Source: Vibrio fluvialis
Lineage (GTDB): Bacteria; Pseudomonadota; Gammaproteobacteria; Enterobacterales; Vibrionaceae
Assembly: GCF_900460245.1 (NCBI RefSeq)
Contig: NZ_UHIP01000001.1
Location: forward strand, 2,542,001-2,606,000
Direction: 5' to 3'
DNA length: 64,000 nt
The notes below the pieces were generated by a model, which saw nothing but the letters and a program-made list of their open reading frames with translations, had not been told where the DNA came from and searched no databases. This document shows positions 53,443 through 62,986 of this stretch, piece by piece. The translations under genes and the position numbers were made by a program. Every line of letters starts with the position of its first letter. Within the stretch, counting starts at the first letter, position 1.

Positions 53443-53472
53443 AGAGTAGCGGACCCTTTTCGCTACTCTTTT
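53443..53472 (+). promoter_or_regulatory. Terminator-like hairpin in the metK leader
   Basis: AGAGTAGCG and CGCTACTCT form a perfect 9-bp stem with a 9-nt loop and are followed by TTTTG, between the MetJ boxes and the metK ribosome binding site. It could be an attenuator, or a terminator for transcripts coming from upstream. No tkt-directed function is expected because tkt is on the other strand. Confidence 0.55.
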
Positions 53473-53493
53473 GATTATAGAATTGGAGCTATC

Positions 53494-54648
53494 ATGGCTA
53501 AGCACTTGTTTACTTCTGAATCGGTATCAGAAGGTCATCCAGATAAAATCGCAGACCAAATCTCTGATGCGGTTCTAGATGCCATTTTGGAACAAGATCC
53601 AAAAGCACGTGTTGCTTGTGAAACTTACGTAAAAACCGGCATGGTAATGGTCGGCGGTGAGATCACAACATCAGCGTGGGTTGATATCGAAGAACTGACT
53701 CGTGAAACTGTGCGTGAAATTGGTTACGTCCACTCAGATATGGGCTTTGACGCTAACTCATGTGCAGTACTGAACACCATCGGTAAGCAGTCTCCAGACA
53801 TCAACCAAGGTGTTGATAAAACCGATCCTAAAGAACAAGGTGCCGGCGACCAGGGCATCATGTTCGGTTACGCATGTAACGAAACCGAAGTGCTGATGCC
53901 AGCGCCAATCACTTACTCTCACCGTCTGGTAGAGCGTCAGGCGAAAGTGCGTAAAAACGGCACTCTGCCATGGTTGCGCCCGGATGCAAAATCACAGGTA
54001 ACTTTCCAGTACGAGCAAGGCAAAATCGTCGGTATCGATGCGGTTGTTCTGTCAACTCAACACTGTGATTCGATCTCTACTCCAGATCTGCGCGAAGCGG
54101 TGATGGAAGAAATCATCAAACCTGTTCTGCCAGCAGAGTGGCTGACCAAAGAAACCAAATACTTCATCAACCCAACCGGCCGTTTCGTTATCGGTGGTCC
54201 AATGGGTGACTGTGGTCTGACTGGTCGTAAGATCATCGTTGATACCTACGGCGGCGCAGCTCGTCACGGTGGCGGAGCATTCTCTGGTAAAGATCCATCA
54301 AAAGTAGACCGTTCAGCCGCATACGCAGCACGTTACGTAGCGAAAAACATCGTAGCAGCTGGCATGGCAGATCGTTGTGAAATCCAACTGTCTTACGCGA
54401 TCGGCGTGGCAGATCCAACGTCTATCATGGTAGAAACTTTCGGTACTGAGAAAGTGTCTCACGACATCATTATCGAAGCCGTACGTCAGTTCTTCGACCT
54501 GCGTCCTTACGGTCTGCAAGAGATGCTGAACCTGCTGCAACCTATCTATAAGAAGACAGCAGCATACGGTCACTTCGGTCGCGAAGAGTTCCCTTGGGAA
54601 GCGACTGACAAAGCAGCTGAACTGCGTGAATTCGCTGGCCTGAAATAA
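53494..54648 (+). CDS. metK: S-adenosylmethionine synthase MetK
   Basis: It makes SAM from methionine and ATP. The 384-residue protein (E. coli 384) starts [29 protein letters not shown], with the methionine/ATP site GHPDK. It has [12 protein letters not shown] and the phosphate-loop [28 protein letters not shown] ribosome binding site precedes the ATG. The leader carries met boxes and a hairpin. SAM is also the cofactor of the transposon's methyltransferase, but there is no special link. Confidence 0.98.
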   Translation: MAKHLFTSESVSEGHPDKIADQISDAVLDAILEQDPKARVACETYVKTGMVMVGGEITTSAWVDIEELTRETVREIGYVHSDMGFDANSCAVLNTIGKQSPDINQGVDKTDPKEQGAGDQGIMFGYACNETEVLMPAPITYSHRLVERQAKVRKNGTLPWLRPDAKSQVTFQYEQGKIVGIDAVVLSTQHCDSISTPDLREAVMEEIIKPVLPAEWLTKETKYFINPTGRFVIGGPMGDCGLTGRKIIVDTYGGAARHGGGAFSGKDPSKVDRSAAYAARYVAKNIVAAGMADRCEIQLSYAIGVADPTSIMVETFGTEKVSHDIIIEAVRQFFDLRPYGLQEMLNLLQPIYKKTAAYGHFGREEFPWEATDKAAELREFAGLK

Positions 54649-54663
54649 GCCGACCGAATCCTG

Positions 54664-54697
54664 AAAAAGCCCTTGTCGCGAGACAGGGGCTTTTTTT
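54664..54697 (+). terminator. metK terminator
   Basis: AAAAAGCCCTTGTC pairs with GACAGGGGCTTTTT (one wobble pair) and is followed by T-run, 15 bp after the metK stop. Confidence 0.9.
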
Positions 54698-54912
54698 ATT
54701 TTCATCTTCTCAAACACTCTTGCTGAACAAATTTTATTCAACAAGTTTGTATTTTCATTGCCGCTCGGCAATAGTTAATAAAGTGTTAATGAGTATAAAT
54801 TCAAAACCAAGCTCATTAACCCACAACGTAATCACAGTGCGTTGCTGCGTAGCAGGTTGATACAGCGAGCATCGCATCATTCTGTCTCTGCCACCTCGAT
54901 CAAGGAGGATGT

Positions 54913-55710
54913 ATGCCTCGTACGGTTAACCCATCTGACTTCGACCAGAAGCAAAAAGAAGTCAGCCCTCCGGAGTATGCCCACACGCTGCCATGCAACA
55001 AGATCAGCGTGTCGACTCCGTTTCACTGGCTTGCGCTTGGACTCCATGATTTCATCCGCATGCCGTTAATCAGTGCTTTTTATGGTTTATGCTTTATGGC
55101 CGCCGCAATTGGTATTGTGCTGCTGGTGCAATGGCAAGGAACCCATCTGGTGATCCTGCCAAGCCTTGTGGTCTACATGCTGATTGGGCCGTTTTTGGCT
55201 CTCGGTTTGTACGCCGCCAGTTGGGAACGGGAAAAAGGCCATTCCGCAGGTCTGCTGCACTCCATCAAAGCGATTACGCGTAACTCCAGCTCACAATGGG
55301 CTTTTGCCGTCATGCTGGCCGTCGCCATGATATTCTGGATGCGCATCGCCGCACTGCTGCACGCACTCTATCCATCCGTTCAGGGCGCACCAATCACCGA
55401 CTTCTTACCCTTCTTGGTTATCGGTTCTTTGGTGGGCTTTGTGTTCGCCTGTGTCATCTTCAGCATCTCTGCGTTTTCCATTCCGTTAATGATGGAACGC
55501 CGCGTGGACGTCATGACCGCGGTCTTTAGTAGTTTTAACGCCGTGAAATCGAACATTCCGGCCATGATCGTCTGGGCAGGAATCATCTGCGGCGGCCTCC
55601 TGATTGGCTTTGCCACCTACGGTATCGGTATGTTATTCACTATGCCAATTCTGGGTTACAGCACCTGGCATGCCTACCACGCTATTATTAAGAAAAAACA
55701 CAACTCCTAA
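54913..55710 (+). CDS. DUF2189 family inner-membrane protein
   Basis: This 265-residue protein has about six hydrophobic segments (YGLCFMAAAIGIVLLVQW, LVVYMLIGPFLALGLYAASWE, WAFAVMLAVAMIFWMRIAALL, FLPFLVIGSLVGFVFACVIFSISAFSIPL, IVWAGIICGGLLIGFATYGIGMLF). A polar N-terminus of about 45 residues precedes them. It is of the DUF2189 kind, with no function established. The region 54698-54912 upstream holds a small hairpin (ATTGCCG/CGGCAAT at 54757-54772) and the promoter. The ATG has an AAGGAGG ribosome binding site. Single gene between metK and sprT. Confidence 0.85.
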   Translation: MPRTVNPSDFDQKQKEVSPPEYAHTLPCNKISVSTPFHWLALGLHDFIRMPLISAFYGLCFMAAAIGIVLLVQWQGTHLVILPSLVVYMLIGPFLALGLYAASWEREKGHSAGLLHSIKAITRNSSSQWAFAVMLAVAMIFWMRIAALLHALYPSVQGAPITDFLPFLVIGSLVGFVFACVIFSISAFSIPLMMERRVDVMTAVFSSFNAVKSNIPAMIVWAGIICGGLLIGFATYGIGMLFTMPILGYSTWHAYHAIIKKKHNS

Positions 55711-55789
55711 GGTCTCCAACCTTACTTTGCAAATAGTGTTATGATTGCCTCAACAGTACGTTGAGGCTTTTTTTTTGGGGAGATTTTTC

Positions 55790-56290
55790 TTGGTCGATTT
55801 TGAACTGCAGTACCGCGCTCAAACGCAAATTCAACGCTGTATCGACATCGCATCCCGCCACTTTGGCCGTGCCTTTGCTCAGCCCAAACTCAGCTTTCGT
55901 TTGCGCGGCAAAGTCGCAGGCAAAGCCTATCTGCAGTTATGGGAAATTCGTCTCAATCCGGTCCTGTTTGCGGAAAACCGTCAGGCCTTTCTGGATGAAG
56001 TGATTCCACACGAAATCGCCCACTTGATCACTTATGCCGTCTATGGCCGAGTCAAACCCCACGGTGCCGAATGGCAGCAAGTGATGACGCAAGTATTCGC
56101 CATTGCTGCCAACACCACGCATCGCTTTTCCGTGGAGTCGGTACAAGGGAAAACTTTTGAATATCTGTGCGCCTGCAATCGCTACCCGCTGTCAATTCGC
56201 CGTCATAACAAAGTTCTGCGTAATCAGGCCGTATATCGCTGCCAGCAGTGTCACCAAACGCTGACCTTCACTGGCAATCAACTGTCCTGA
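55790..56290 (+). CDS. sprT: SprT-family zinc metalloprotease-like protein
   Basis: This 166-residue protein has the HEIAH zinc motif ([23 protein letters not shown], with the third ligand in the following HG segment). A C-terminal zinc ribbon reads CACN...[12 protein letters not shown]. SprT relatives include the eukaryotic DNA-protein-crosslink protease Spartan, but the role in bacteria is unclear. A TTG start at 55790 is chosen because GGGAGA lies upstream and the length then matches SprT (about 165). An in-frame ATG at 55745 overlaps a terminator-like T-run and is unlikely. It is followed by endA. Confidence 0.88.
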   Translation: MVDFELQYRAQTQIQRCIDIASRHFGRAFAQPKLSFRLRGKVAGKAYLQLWEIRLNPVLFAENRQAFLDEVIPHEIAHLITYAVYGRVKPHGAEWQQVMTQVFAIAANTTHRFSVESVQGKTFEYLCACNRYPLSIRRHNKVLRNQAVYRCQQCHQTLTFTGNQLS

Positions 56291-56408
56291 GAGCACTCCC
56301 TAATCTGTCGCACCGCACTTATGTTGCTGCATGAATGCAACCCCATGCTAGATTTCAGATTTTTGAGTGATAGACTGATAAAAATCATACTAAAACCAGT
56401 CTTTACTT

Positions 56409-57110
56409 ATGTTTCATTTTCGCTTGTTGCTCACTGGTAGCCTGTTATTGGCCGCCTCTTTTGCGTGGGCGTCCGCGCCCGCTTCGTTTTCCCAGGCCAA
56501 AAAAGAGGCCGTGAAAATTTATCAGGATCATCCGGTCTCCTTCTATTGCGGCTGTGATATTCAGTGGCAAGGTAAAAAAGGCACGCCCGATTTGCAAGGC
56601 TGCGGCTATCAAGTCCGCAAGCAGAAAACGCGTGCCAGCCGGATTGAATGGGAACACGTAGTTCCTGCCTGGCAGTTCGGCCACCAGTTACAGTGCTGGC
56701 AAAAGGGCGGGCGCAAAGAGTGCAGCCGCAACGATACGGCGTTCAAGCGCATGGAAGCGGACCTGCATAACCTGACGCCGGCCATCGGCGAAGTGAACGG
56801 CGATCGTTCCAATCTCAATTTCAGCCAGTGGAACGGCACGGACGGCGCCACTTACGGTCAATGCGAAATGCAGGTCAATTTCCAGCAGCGTAAAGTGATG
56901 CCGCCGGAACGGGCGCGCGGCGCGATTGCACGCACTTACCTCTACATGAGCGAGGAATATGGTTTTCGTTTGTCCAAGTCCCAGACCCAACTGATGCAGG
57001 TGTGGAATCGTCAATATCCGGTCGATAAATGGGAATGCGAACGCGATCAGCGCATTTTCAAGATTCAGGGCAACCACAACCCGTTTGTGCGCCAGCAGTG
57101 CCGCAGTTAA
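56409..57110 (+). CDS. endA: Extracellular/periplasmic DNA endonuclease I (EndA/Dns)
   Basis: This 233-residue exported nuclease cuts double-stranded DNA non-specifically, and in vibrios its homologue Dns limits natural transformation and uses extracellular DNA. It has a signal peptide (residues 1-22, ending WASA) and the His-Me finger core [16 protein letters not shown] with [19 protein letters not shown] and the metal-binding N. Eight cysteines (CGCD, GCG, QCW, ECS, QCE and others) suggest disulfides. The gene stands before rsmE and has its own terminator. The gene name dns would also be correct in Vibrio. Confidence 0.93.
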   Translation: MFHFRLLLTGSLLLAASFAWASAPASFSQAKKEAVKIYQDHPVSFYCGCDIQWQGKKGTPDLQGCGYQVRKQKTRASRIEWEHVVPAWQFGHQLQCWQKGGRKECSRNDTAFKRMEADLHNLTPAIGEVNGDRSNLNFSQWNGTDGATYGQCEMQVNFQQRKVMPPERARGAIARTYLYMSEEYGFRLSKSQTQLMQVWNRQYPVDKWECERDQRIFKIQGNHNPFVRQQCRS

Positions 57111-57118
57111 ACCAATCT

Positions 57119-57150
57119 AAGGGCAATCATGACATCGCCCTTGTTTTTTT
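57119..57150 (+). terminator. endA terminator
   Basis: AAGGGC pairs with GCCCTT around a 12-nt loop and is followed by a T-run, starting 8 bp after the endA stop. Confidence 0.8.
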
Positions 57151-57206
57151 CACTTTGAGCATCCATGTTAGATGCCAGTAAACAGCGCAATTTCAGGAAA
57201 AACAGC

Positions 57207-57938
57207 ATGCGAGTTCCCCGTATCTATCATCCGCAACCTATCACTCACCTTGGCCCGTTGGTTTTAAGCGAAGACGCAGCTGGCCACATCGCTCGCGTTC
57301 TGCGTATGCAGGAAGGTCAGGAAGTGCTGGTGTTTGACGGCAGCGGCGCGGAGTTTCCGGCCATCATCAGTGAAGCGGGGAAAAAGCAGGTCGTGGTTGA
57401 TCTGGCCGAGCGCATCGAAACTAACCTTGAATCCCCACTTCATCTGCATTTGGGTCAGGTAATTTCGCGCGGCGATAAGATGGAATTCACCATCCAGAAA
57501 TCCGTCGAGCTTGGCGTCAATATCATTACGCCTCTGCTGTCTGAACGCTGCGGCGTGAAGCTTGATGCCAAACGTTTCGAGAAGAAACTGCAACAGTGGC
57601 AGAAGATAGCCATCAGTGCCTGCGAGCAATGCGGCCGCAACGTGGTGCCTGAAATTCGCCCCATCATGACGCTGGAAGAGTGGTGCGCCGAACAAACCGA
57701 CGCACTGAAACTCAACCTGCACCCACGCGCCAAATATTCGATCAACACCCTTCCGGAGCCAGTGACCAAAGTGCGTCTGCTGATTGGTCCTGAAGGCGGT
57801 CTGTCGGCAGAAGAGATCGACATGACCCAGCAATACCACTTTGAAGAGACGCTGCTAGGCCCTCGCGTGCTACGCACCGAAACCGCAGCTCTTACCGCAA
57901 TTACAGCCTTGCAAGTTCGTTTCGGCGATCTTGGCTAA
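57207..57938 (+). CDS. rsmE: 16S rRNA m3U1498 methyltransferase RsmE
   Basis: RsmE methylates N3 of U1498 in 16S rRNA with SAM. The 243-residue protein starts [12 protein letters not shown] and has an N-terminal PUA-like domain and a C-terminal SPOUT knot with [15 protein letters not shown] and [23 protein letters not shown] 57207 gives the family N-terminus, and the in-frame start at 57165 is rejected. It leads the rsmE-gshB-yqgE-ruvX cluster. Confidence 0.96.
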   Translation: MRVPRIYHPQPITHLGPLVLSEDAAGHIARVLRMQEGQEVLVFDGSGAEFPAIISEAGKKQVVVDLAERIETNLESPLHLHLGQVISRGDKMEFTIQKSVELGVNIITPLLSERCGVKLDAKRFEKKLQQWQKIAISACEQCGRNVVPEIRPIMTLEEWCAEQTDALKLNLHPRAKYSINTLPEPVTKVRLLIGPEGGLSAEEIDMTQQYHFEETLLGPRVLRTETAALTAITALQVRFGDLG

Positions 57939-57950
57939 CGGAGATGAGCA

Positions 57951-58907
57951 ATGATTAAACTCGGTATCGTTATGGACCCGATTTCGTCCATTAACATCAA
58001 GAAAGATTCCAGCTTCGCCATGATGCTAGAAGCGCAGCGTCGCGGTTATGAGATTCATTACATGGAGATGAATGATCTACACTTAGATCAAGGCGTCGCC
58101 ATGGCTGACACCAAAGTCGTCGAACTGAAAGAAGATCCAAACGGCTGGTACGAATTCAAATCTGAACAAACCATCGTGCTGTCTGAACTTGATGCTGTAC
58201 TGATGCGTAAAGATCCTCCGTTTGATACCGAATACATCTACGCCACCTATATCCTGGAACGTGCGGAAGATGATGGCGCGCTGATCGTAAACAAACCGCA
58301 GAGCCTGCGTGACTGTAACGAAAAACTGTTCACCGCTTGGTTCCCGGAACTGACTCCAACCACCATTGTGACCCGCAAAGCAGAGAAAATTAAAGCGTTT
58401 CGCGAACAACATGGTGATGTGATCCTGAAACCGCTGGACGGCATGGGTGGCGCATCCATTTTCCGCGTCAAACAAGGCGATCCAAACGTTTCTGTGATCA
58501 TCGAAACCCTGACTAACCACGGCCAGAATTACTGCATGGCGCAAACGTTCGTCCCAGACATCAGCAACGGTGACAAGCGTATTCTGGTGGTTGACGGCGA
58601 ACCGATGCCTTACTGCCTGGCGCGTATTCCGGCACAAGGCGAAACCCGTGGTAACCTGGCGGCCGGTGGACGCGGCGAACCACGTCCACTGAGCGAGACG
58701 GATCGCAAGATTGCAGAAACCGTCGCTCCGATACTAAAAGAGAAAGGCTTGATCTTTGTTGGCCTCGACGTTATTGGCGATAAACTGACTGAGATTAACG
58801 TAACCAGCCCAACCTGTATTCGCGAAATTGAGGCGGCGTTCGATATCTCAATCACTGGCAAACTCATGGATGCGATCGAGCGTCGCATTAAAGCATTGTC
58901 ACTGTAA
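57951..58907 (+). CDS. gshB: Glutathione synthetase
   Basis: It joins gamma-glutamylcysteine and glycine using ATP. The 318-residue protein (E. coli 315) has the ATP-grasp motifs DVILKPLDGMGGASIFRV, FVPDISNGDKRILVVDGEP and GLIFVGLDVIGDKLTEINVTSPTCIREIE. It follows rsmE by 12 bp with a GGAG ribosome binding site and is almost certainly in the same operon. Confidence 0.97.
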   Translation: MIKLGIVMDPISSINIKKDSSFAMMLEAQRRGYEIHYMEMNDLHLDQGVAMADTKVVELKEDPNGWYEFKSEQTIVLSELDAVLMRKDPPFDTEYIYATYILERAEDDGALIVNKPQSLRDCNEKLFTAWFPELTPTTIVTRKAEKIKAFREQHGDVILKPLDGMGGASIFRVKQGDPNVSVIIETLTNHGQNYCMAQTFVPDISNGDKRILVVDGEPMPYCLARIPAQGETRGNLAAGGRGEPRPLSETDRKIAETVAPILKEKGLIFVGLDVIGDKLTEINVTSPTCIREIEAAFDISITGKLMDAIERRIKALSL

Positions 58908-58946
58908 GGAGCATTAGCTCCTGAACGCTAGAAGGTTGGAGACAAG

Positions 58947-59510
58947 ATGAATCTGACGAACCATTTTCTCGTAGCGATGCCCAGCATGAAGGATCCGTAC
59001 TTCAAGCACAGTGTCATCTACATCTGCGAGCATAACGAAGAAGGCGCGATGGGGCTGATGATCAACGCGCCGATCGATATTACGGTCGGCGGCATGTTGC
59101 AGCAGGTGGAAGTCGAACCCGCTTATCCGCAATCACACGAAGACAGCCTGAAACGTCCGGTATTCAACGGCGGGCCGGTATCGGAAGATCGCGGATTTAT
59201 TCTGCATCGCCCCAAAGATCATTACGAATCCAGCATTCGTATGACCGACGACATTGCCGTCACCACGTCCAAAGACATTCTGACCGTGCTCGGCACCGAA
59301 GCAGAACCAAGCGGATACATCGTCGCCCTTGGCTACTCTGGCTGGTCTCCGGGCCAGCTGGAAGATGAACTGGCTGAGAACTCCTGGCTGACGATTGAAG
59401 CCGATCCGGAGCTGATCTTTAACACGCCAATCCACGAAAAATGGAACAAGGCGATTCAAAAGCTCGGCATTAATCCTCACCAGTTGTCGACTCAGTCCGG
59501 CCACGCTTAA
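58947..59510 (+). CDS. yqgE: YqgE/AlgH family protein (DUF179)
   Basis: This 187-residue protein starts [42 protein letters not shown], the YqgE/AlgH family core, with [15 protein letters not shown] and [15 protein letters not shown] further on. AlgH was named as an alginate regulator in Pseudomonas, but the molecular function is unknown. It is in the gshB-yqgE-ruvX order common to gammaproteobacteria, with a GGAG ribosome binding site upstream. Confidence 0.95.
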   Translation: MNLTNHFLVAMPSMKDPYFKHSVIYICEHNEEGAMGLMINAPIDITVGGMLQQVEVEPAYPQSHEDSLKRPVFNGGPVSEDRGFILHRPKDHYESSIRMTDDIAVTTSKDILTVLGTEAEPSGYIVALGYSGWSPGQLEDELAENSWLTIEADPELIFNTPIHEKWNKAIQKLGINPHQLSTQSGHA

Positions 59511-59571
59511 TTGCAGCAGCGCTTCTCGAAGCGCTGTTTATTTTTACGTTTAGACCCACGAGAAACACCCT

Positions 59572-59997
59572 ATGTCACGTACCATTATGGCGTTTGATTT
59601 CGGCACCAAAAGTATCGGCAGCGCAATCGGTCAGGAGATCACTGGCACCGCGTCACCGCTGAAAGCGTTCAAAGCCAATGACGGCATTCCGAATTGGGAT
59701 GATATTGAAAAACAAATCAAAGAGTGGCAACCGGATCTGTTGGTGGTTGGCCTGCCAACCGATCTGCACGGCAAAGCGCTGGAGACCATCACGCCGCGGG
59801 CGAAGAAATTTGCCCAGCGCCTGCATGGCCGTTTTGGTTTGCCAGTTGAACTGCACGATGAGCGCCTCTCAACCACTGAAGCGCGCTCCGAACTGTTCTC
59901 GATGGGTGGCTATAGGGCATTGAGCAAAGGCAATGTCGATTGCCAGTCGGCGGTCATCATTCTAGAAAGCTGGTTTGAGAGCTTGTGGAACGAGTAA
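59572..59997 (+). CDS. ruvX: Putative pre-16S rRNA nuclease / Holliday-junction-resolvase-like YqgF (RuvX)
   Basis: This 141-residue RNase H-fold protein contains the [16 protein letters not shown]-terminus with the catalytic Asp, [14 protein letters not shown] with a second acidic region, and [15 protein letters not shown] with the Glu and Asp. The family is essential in E. coli and is implicated in 16S rRNA 5'-end maturation. The earlier resolvase assignment came from fold similarity. Last gene of rsmE-gshB-yqgE-ruvX. Confidence 0.94.
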   Translation: MSRTIMAFDFGTKSIGSAIGQEITGTASPLKAFKANDGIPNWDDIEKQIKEWQPDLLVVGLPTDLHGKALETITPRAKKFAQRLHGRFGLPVELHDERLSTTEARSELFSMGGYRALSKGNVDCQSAVIILESWFESLWNE

Positions 59998-60035
59998 CCC
60001 TGTTCCCCCAGCAACGTCCTCTGCGAACACAAAGA

Positions 60036-60063
60036 AAAACAGCCACTGTCGTGGCTGTTTTTT
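60036..60063. terminator. Bidirectional terminator between ruvX and pilU
   Basis: AAAACAGCCAC-TGTC-GTGGCTGTTTT, a perfect stem with T-run, lies between the convergent ruvX and pilU and overlaps the pilU stop codon by two bases. Confidence 0.9.
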
Positions 60064-61168
60064 ATTCCATGTCGATTTGCACATGATCCAGTGAACCGCT
60101 GCTGCTCACATCACCCCGCTGAGTCTTGAGCATCAAGCGCAGATCGTTGGCCGAATCGGCACAGTGCAGCGCATCCTGTTCGCTGATCTTGTTCTCGACC
60201 ACCAACTGATACAACGCCTGATCAAAAGTCTGCATGCCAACCTCTTTCGATTTCGCCATGGTGCTTTTCAGCTCATGCAAATCGCCGCGTCGGATGATGT
60301 CCGACACCCGTGGACTGTTGAGCAACACTTCAAACACGCCGTGACGCCCTTGCCCGTTTTTATCGCGGATCAATTGCTGACCTACGACGCCTTTGAGGTT
60401 CATCGACAGGTCAAACAGAAATTGTTCACGCAGCTCCTTTGGCACCAGATGCAAAATACGTTCGAGCGCTTGGTTGGCGTTGTTGGCGTGCAGAGTGGCC
60501 ATGCACAAGTGACCGGTTTCGGCGAAGGTCATTGCGTATTCCATGGTTTCACGGCTGCGGATCTCTCCGATCAAAATCATATCCGGCGCCTGGCGTAGCG
60601 AGTTCTTCAGCGCCAATTCATAGCTTTCGGTGTCCAATCCCACTTCGCGCTGCGTCACGATGCAGCGCTGGTGCTCATGGACAAATTCAATCGGATCTTC
60701 GACGGTGAGAATATGCCCGCTGCGGTGCGTGTTGCGATAGCCAGTCATCGCGGCCATGGTGGTCGATTTGCCCGATCCTGTCGCCCCAACCACCAGTACT
60801 AAACCGCGTTTGGCAATCGAGAGATCTTTCAGCACCGCTGGCAGTTTGAGTTCATCAAAGGTCGGAATCTGCGTTTCTATGCGGCGAATCACCGCACCGG
60901 GCAGCTCGCGCTGAAAAAAAGCGCTGACGCGAAAACGCCCCAAATCACGCACGATGGCAAAGTTAGCTTCACGCGTCGTCAGATACTCCGCATGGCGCGC
61001 CTCATCCATCATCGCAGCCAGCAGCGCGCTGACCTGCGCTTCATCCAGCTTCTCACCCTGCGCGCGCAGTTCACCATCGACCCGGTACAGCACGGGGGCG
61101 CCCACAGTAATATATAGATCTGACGCTTTATGCGTCATCATGCCTTGCAGGCACTCCTCGAGTTGCAT
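60062..61168 (-). CDS. pilU: Type IV pilus retraction ATPase PilU
   Basis: PilU is an accessory retraction ATPase that works with PilT. The 368-residue hexameric AAA-like ATPase has Walker A GATGSGKST, an Asp box with LTVEDPIEFVHEHQRCIVTQREVG, Walker B DMILIGEIRSRETMEYAM and the His box AETGHLCMATLHANNA. It follows pilT on the same strand, 11 bp downstream, and the divergent gene is yggS, the standard pilTU-yggS arrangement. Confidence 0.96.
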   Translation of the reverse strand: MQLEECLQGMMTHKASDLYITVGAPVLYRVDGELRAQGEKLDEAQVSALLAAMMDEARHAEYLTTREANFAIVRDLGRFRVSAFFQRELPGAVIRRIETQIPTFDELKLPAVLKDLSIAKRGLVLVVGATGSGKSTTMAAMTGYRNTHRSGHILTVEDPIEFVHEHQRCIVTQREVGLDTESYELALKNSLRQAPDMILIGEIRSRETMEYAMTFAETGHLCMATLHANNANQALERILHLVPKELREQFLFDLSMNLKGVVGQQLIRDKNGQGRHGVFEVLLNSPRVSDIIRRGDLHELKSTMAKSKEVGMQTFDQALYQLVVENKISEQDALHCADSANDLRLMLKTQRGDVSSSGSLDHVQIDME

Positions 61169-61179
61169 CGTGTTCTCTC

Positions 61180-62217
61180 TTAAAACGCGGACATTTCCAG
61201 TTCAATTTTCTTCTGCACTTCTGCCGGATCCACCAGCCCTTGCGCGATCAACTGTTTGGCATGCTGCTCCATAGTCTGCATTCCATGGGAGGCGCCAGTC
61301 TGAATGATCGAATACATCTGCGCGACTTTATCTTCGCGAATCAGGTTACGGATAGCAGGCGTCGCCAACATGATTTCATGACACGCCACTCGCCCGCCAC
61401 CCAGACGTTTGAGCAGTTTTTGCGCAATCACCGCACGCAGCGATTCTGACAACATTGAACGTACCATGTCCTTGTCGCTGCCCGGGAACACATCGATGAT
61501 GCGGTCAATCGTTTTCGCCGCCGAACTGGTGTGCAGCGTGCCGAACACCAAGTGGCCGGTTTCCGCCGCCGTCAGCGCTAAGCTGATGGTTTCCTGATCG
61601 CGCAACTCACCGACCAGAATCACATCCGGATCTTCACGCAATGCGCTGCGCAGCGCGTTTTTAAAACTGTGGGTATCGCGGTGTACTTCACGCTGGTTGA
61701 TCAAGCATTTGTTGTTACTGTGCACAAACTCAATCGGATCTTCGATAGTCAGCACATGCTTGTTATGGGTTGCGTTGATGTAATCGACCATCGCCGCCAG
61801 CGTGGTTGATTTACCCGAGCCGGTCGGTCCGGTCACCAGCACCAAACCTTTTTCGTAATTGGCGATTTTGTGGAAAATTTCCGGAGCCTCAAGCTGGTCC
61901 AGAGTCGGGATCACGGTCGGAATGGTACGAAATACCGCAGAAGCGCCGCGCGACTGATGGAAAGCGTTGACACGAAATCGGCCGATGTCCGGTAACGCAA
62001 AGGAAAAGTCCACTTCCAGCTTTTCTTCGTACTCACTGCGCTGGGCATCATTCATAATTTCAAAAATTAATCGATGCACATCAGCGTGTGTAAACGCAGG
62101 TACGCCAAGCTTTCTCACTTCACCATCGATGCGTACCATAGGAGGAACACCCGCAGAAAGATGTAGATCTGACGCATTATGCTTTACACTAAATTCCAGT
62201 AACTCAGAGATATCCAT
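61180..62217 (-). CDS. pilT: Type IV pilus retraction ATPase PilT
   Basis: PilT depolymerises type IV pili, powering twitching and DNA uptake. The 345-residue protein has PAS-like N-domain and ATPase core: Walker A TGPTGSGKST, Asp box LTIEDPIEFVHSNNKCLINQREV, Walker B DVILVGELRDQETISLAL, His box AETGHLVFGTLHTSSA, and the C-terminal AIRNLIREDKVAQMYSIIQTG, the conserved AIRNLIRE motif. It is divergent from yggS. Confidence 0.97.
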   Translation of the reverse strand: MDISELLEFSVKHNASDLHLSAGVPPMVRIDGEVRKLGVPAFTHADVHRLIFEIMNDAQRSEYEEKLEVDFSFALPDIGRFRVNAFHQSRGASAVFRTIPTVIPTLDQLEAPEIFHKIANYEKGLVLVTGPTGSGKSTTLAAMVDYINATHNKHVLTIEDPIEFVHSNNKCLINQREVHRDTHSFKNALRSALREDPDVILVGELRDQETISLALTAAETGHLVFGTLHTSSAAKTIDRIIDVFPGSDKDMVRSMLSESLRAVIAQKLLKRLGGGRVACHEIMLATPAIRNLIREDKVAQMYSIIQTGASHGMQTMEQHAKQLIAQGLVDPAEVQKKIELEMSAF

Positions 62218-62242
62218 CTATTTTCCTTAGTAAAGTCTGGCT

Positions 62243-62950
62243 ATGAGTAGTATTCAACAAAATCTTGAACATATCACTTCACAGATCGAAAACGCACAAC
62301 AAAAGTGTGGCCGTCCTCGAAGCTCTGTGCAACTTCTGGCTGTCAGCAAAACCAAACCGGTCGAGGCCATTCTCGAAGCGGCACAGGCAGGTCAGCGTGC
62401 CTTTGGCGAAAACTACGTGCAGGAAGGCTGCGATAAAGTGCAGTTTTTTGCCGAGTATCACCCGGAACTCGATCTCGAATGGCACTTCATCGGTCCGCTT
62501 CAGTCGAATAAAACCCGGCTGCTCGCCGAGCATTTCGACTGGATGCACACCATTGACCGCGCCAAGATTGCACAGCGCCTGAGTGAGCAGCGCCCCGCTC
62601 ATTTGCCGCCACTGCAGGTGCTGATTCAGGTCAACACCAGTGGCGAAGCCTCGAAATCCGGCATCAGCGAGAATGATTTATTTACACTTGCAGAATTGAT
62701 TTCCGGCCTGCCAAACCTCACTTTAAGAGGATTGATGTCCATTCCGGAAAACGTGCCTGACTACCCGTCGCAACTTGCGGCATTTCGCCAACTGGCGACA
62801 TTGAAAGACCGGCTGGCCGAAAAATATGACGGCATCGACACTCTGTCGATGGGCATGAGTGGCGACATGGAAGCCGCAATTGAAGCAGGCAGCACGATTG
62901 TGCGGATTGGTACGGCGATTTTTGGTCAGCGTGACTACAGTCGCTCGTAA
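62243..62950 (+). CDS. yggS: YggS-family pyridoxal phosphate homeostasis protein
   Basis: YggS (PLPBP) binds PLP and balances vitamin B6 pools and amino acids, without a known catalytic reaction. The 235-residue TIM-barrel protein has LLAVSKTKPVEAILEAAQAGQRAFGENYVQEG with the PLP-binding lysine, EWHFIGPLQSNKTRLLAEHFDWMHTID, and SMGMSGDMEAAIEAGSTIVRIGTAIFG. It is divergent from pilT and 36 bp ahead of proC. Confidence 0.96.
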   Translation: MSSIQQNLEHITSQIENAQQKCGRPRSSVQLLAVSKTKPVEAILEAAQAGQRAFGENYVQEGCDKVQFFAEYHPELDLEWHFIGPLQSNKTRLLAEHFDWMHTIDRAKIAQRLSEQRPAHLPPLQVLIQVNTSGEASKSGISENDLFTLAELISGLPNLTLRGLMSIPENVPDYPSQLAAFRQLATLKDRLAEKYDGIDTLSMGMSGDMEAAIEAGSTIVRIGTAIFGQRDYSRS

Positions 62951-62986
62951 GAATGCATCAACCCTATTTTTGATTTGGATGAGATC

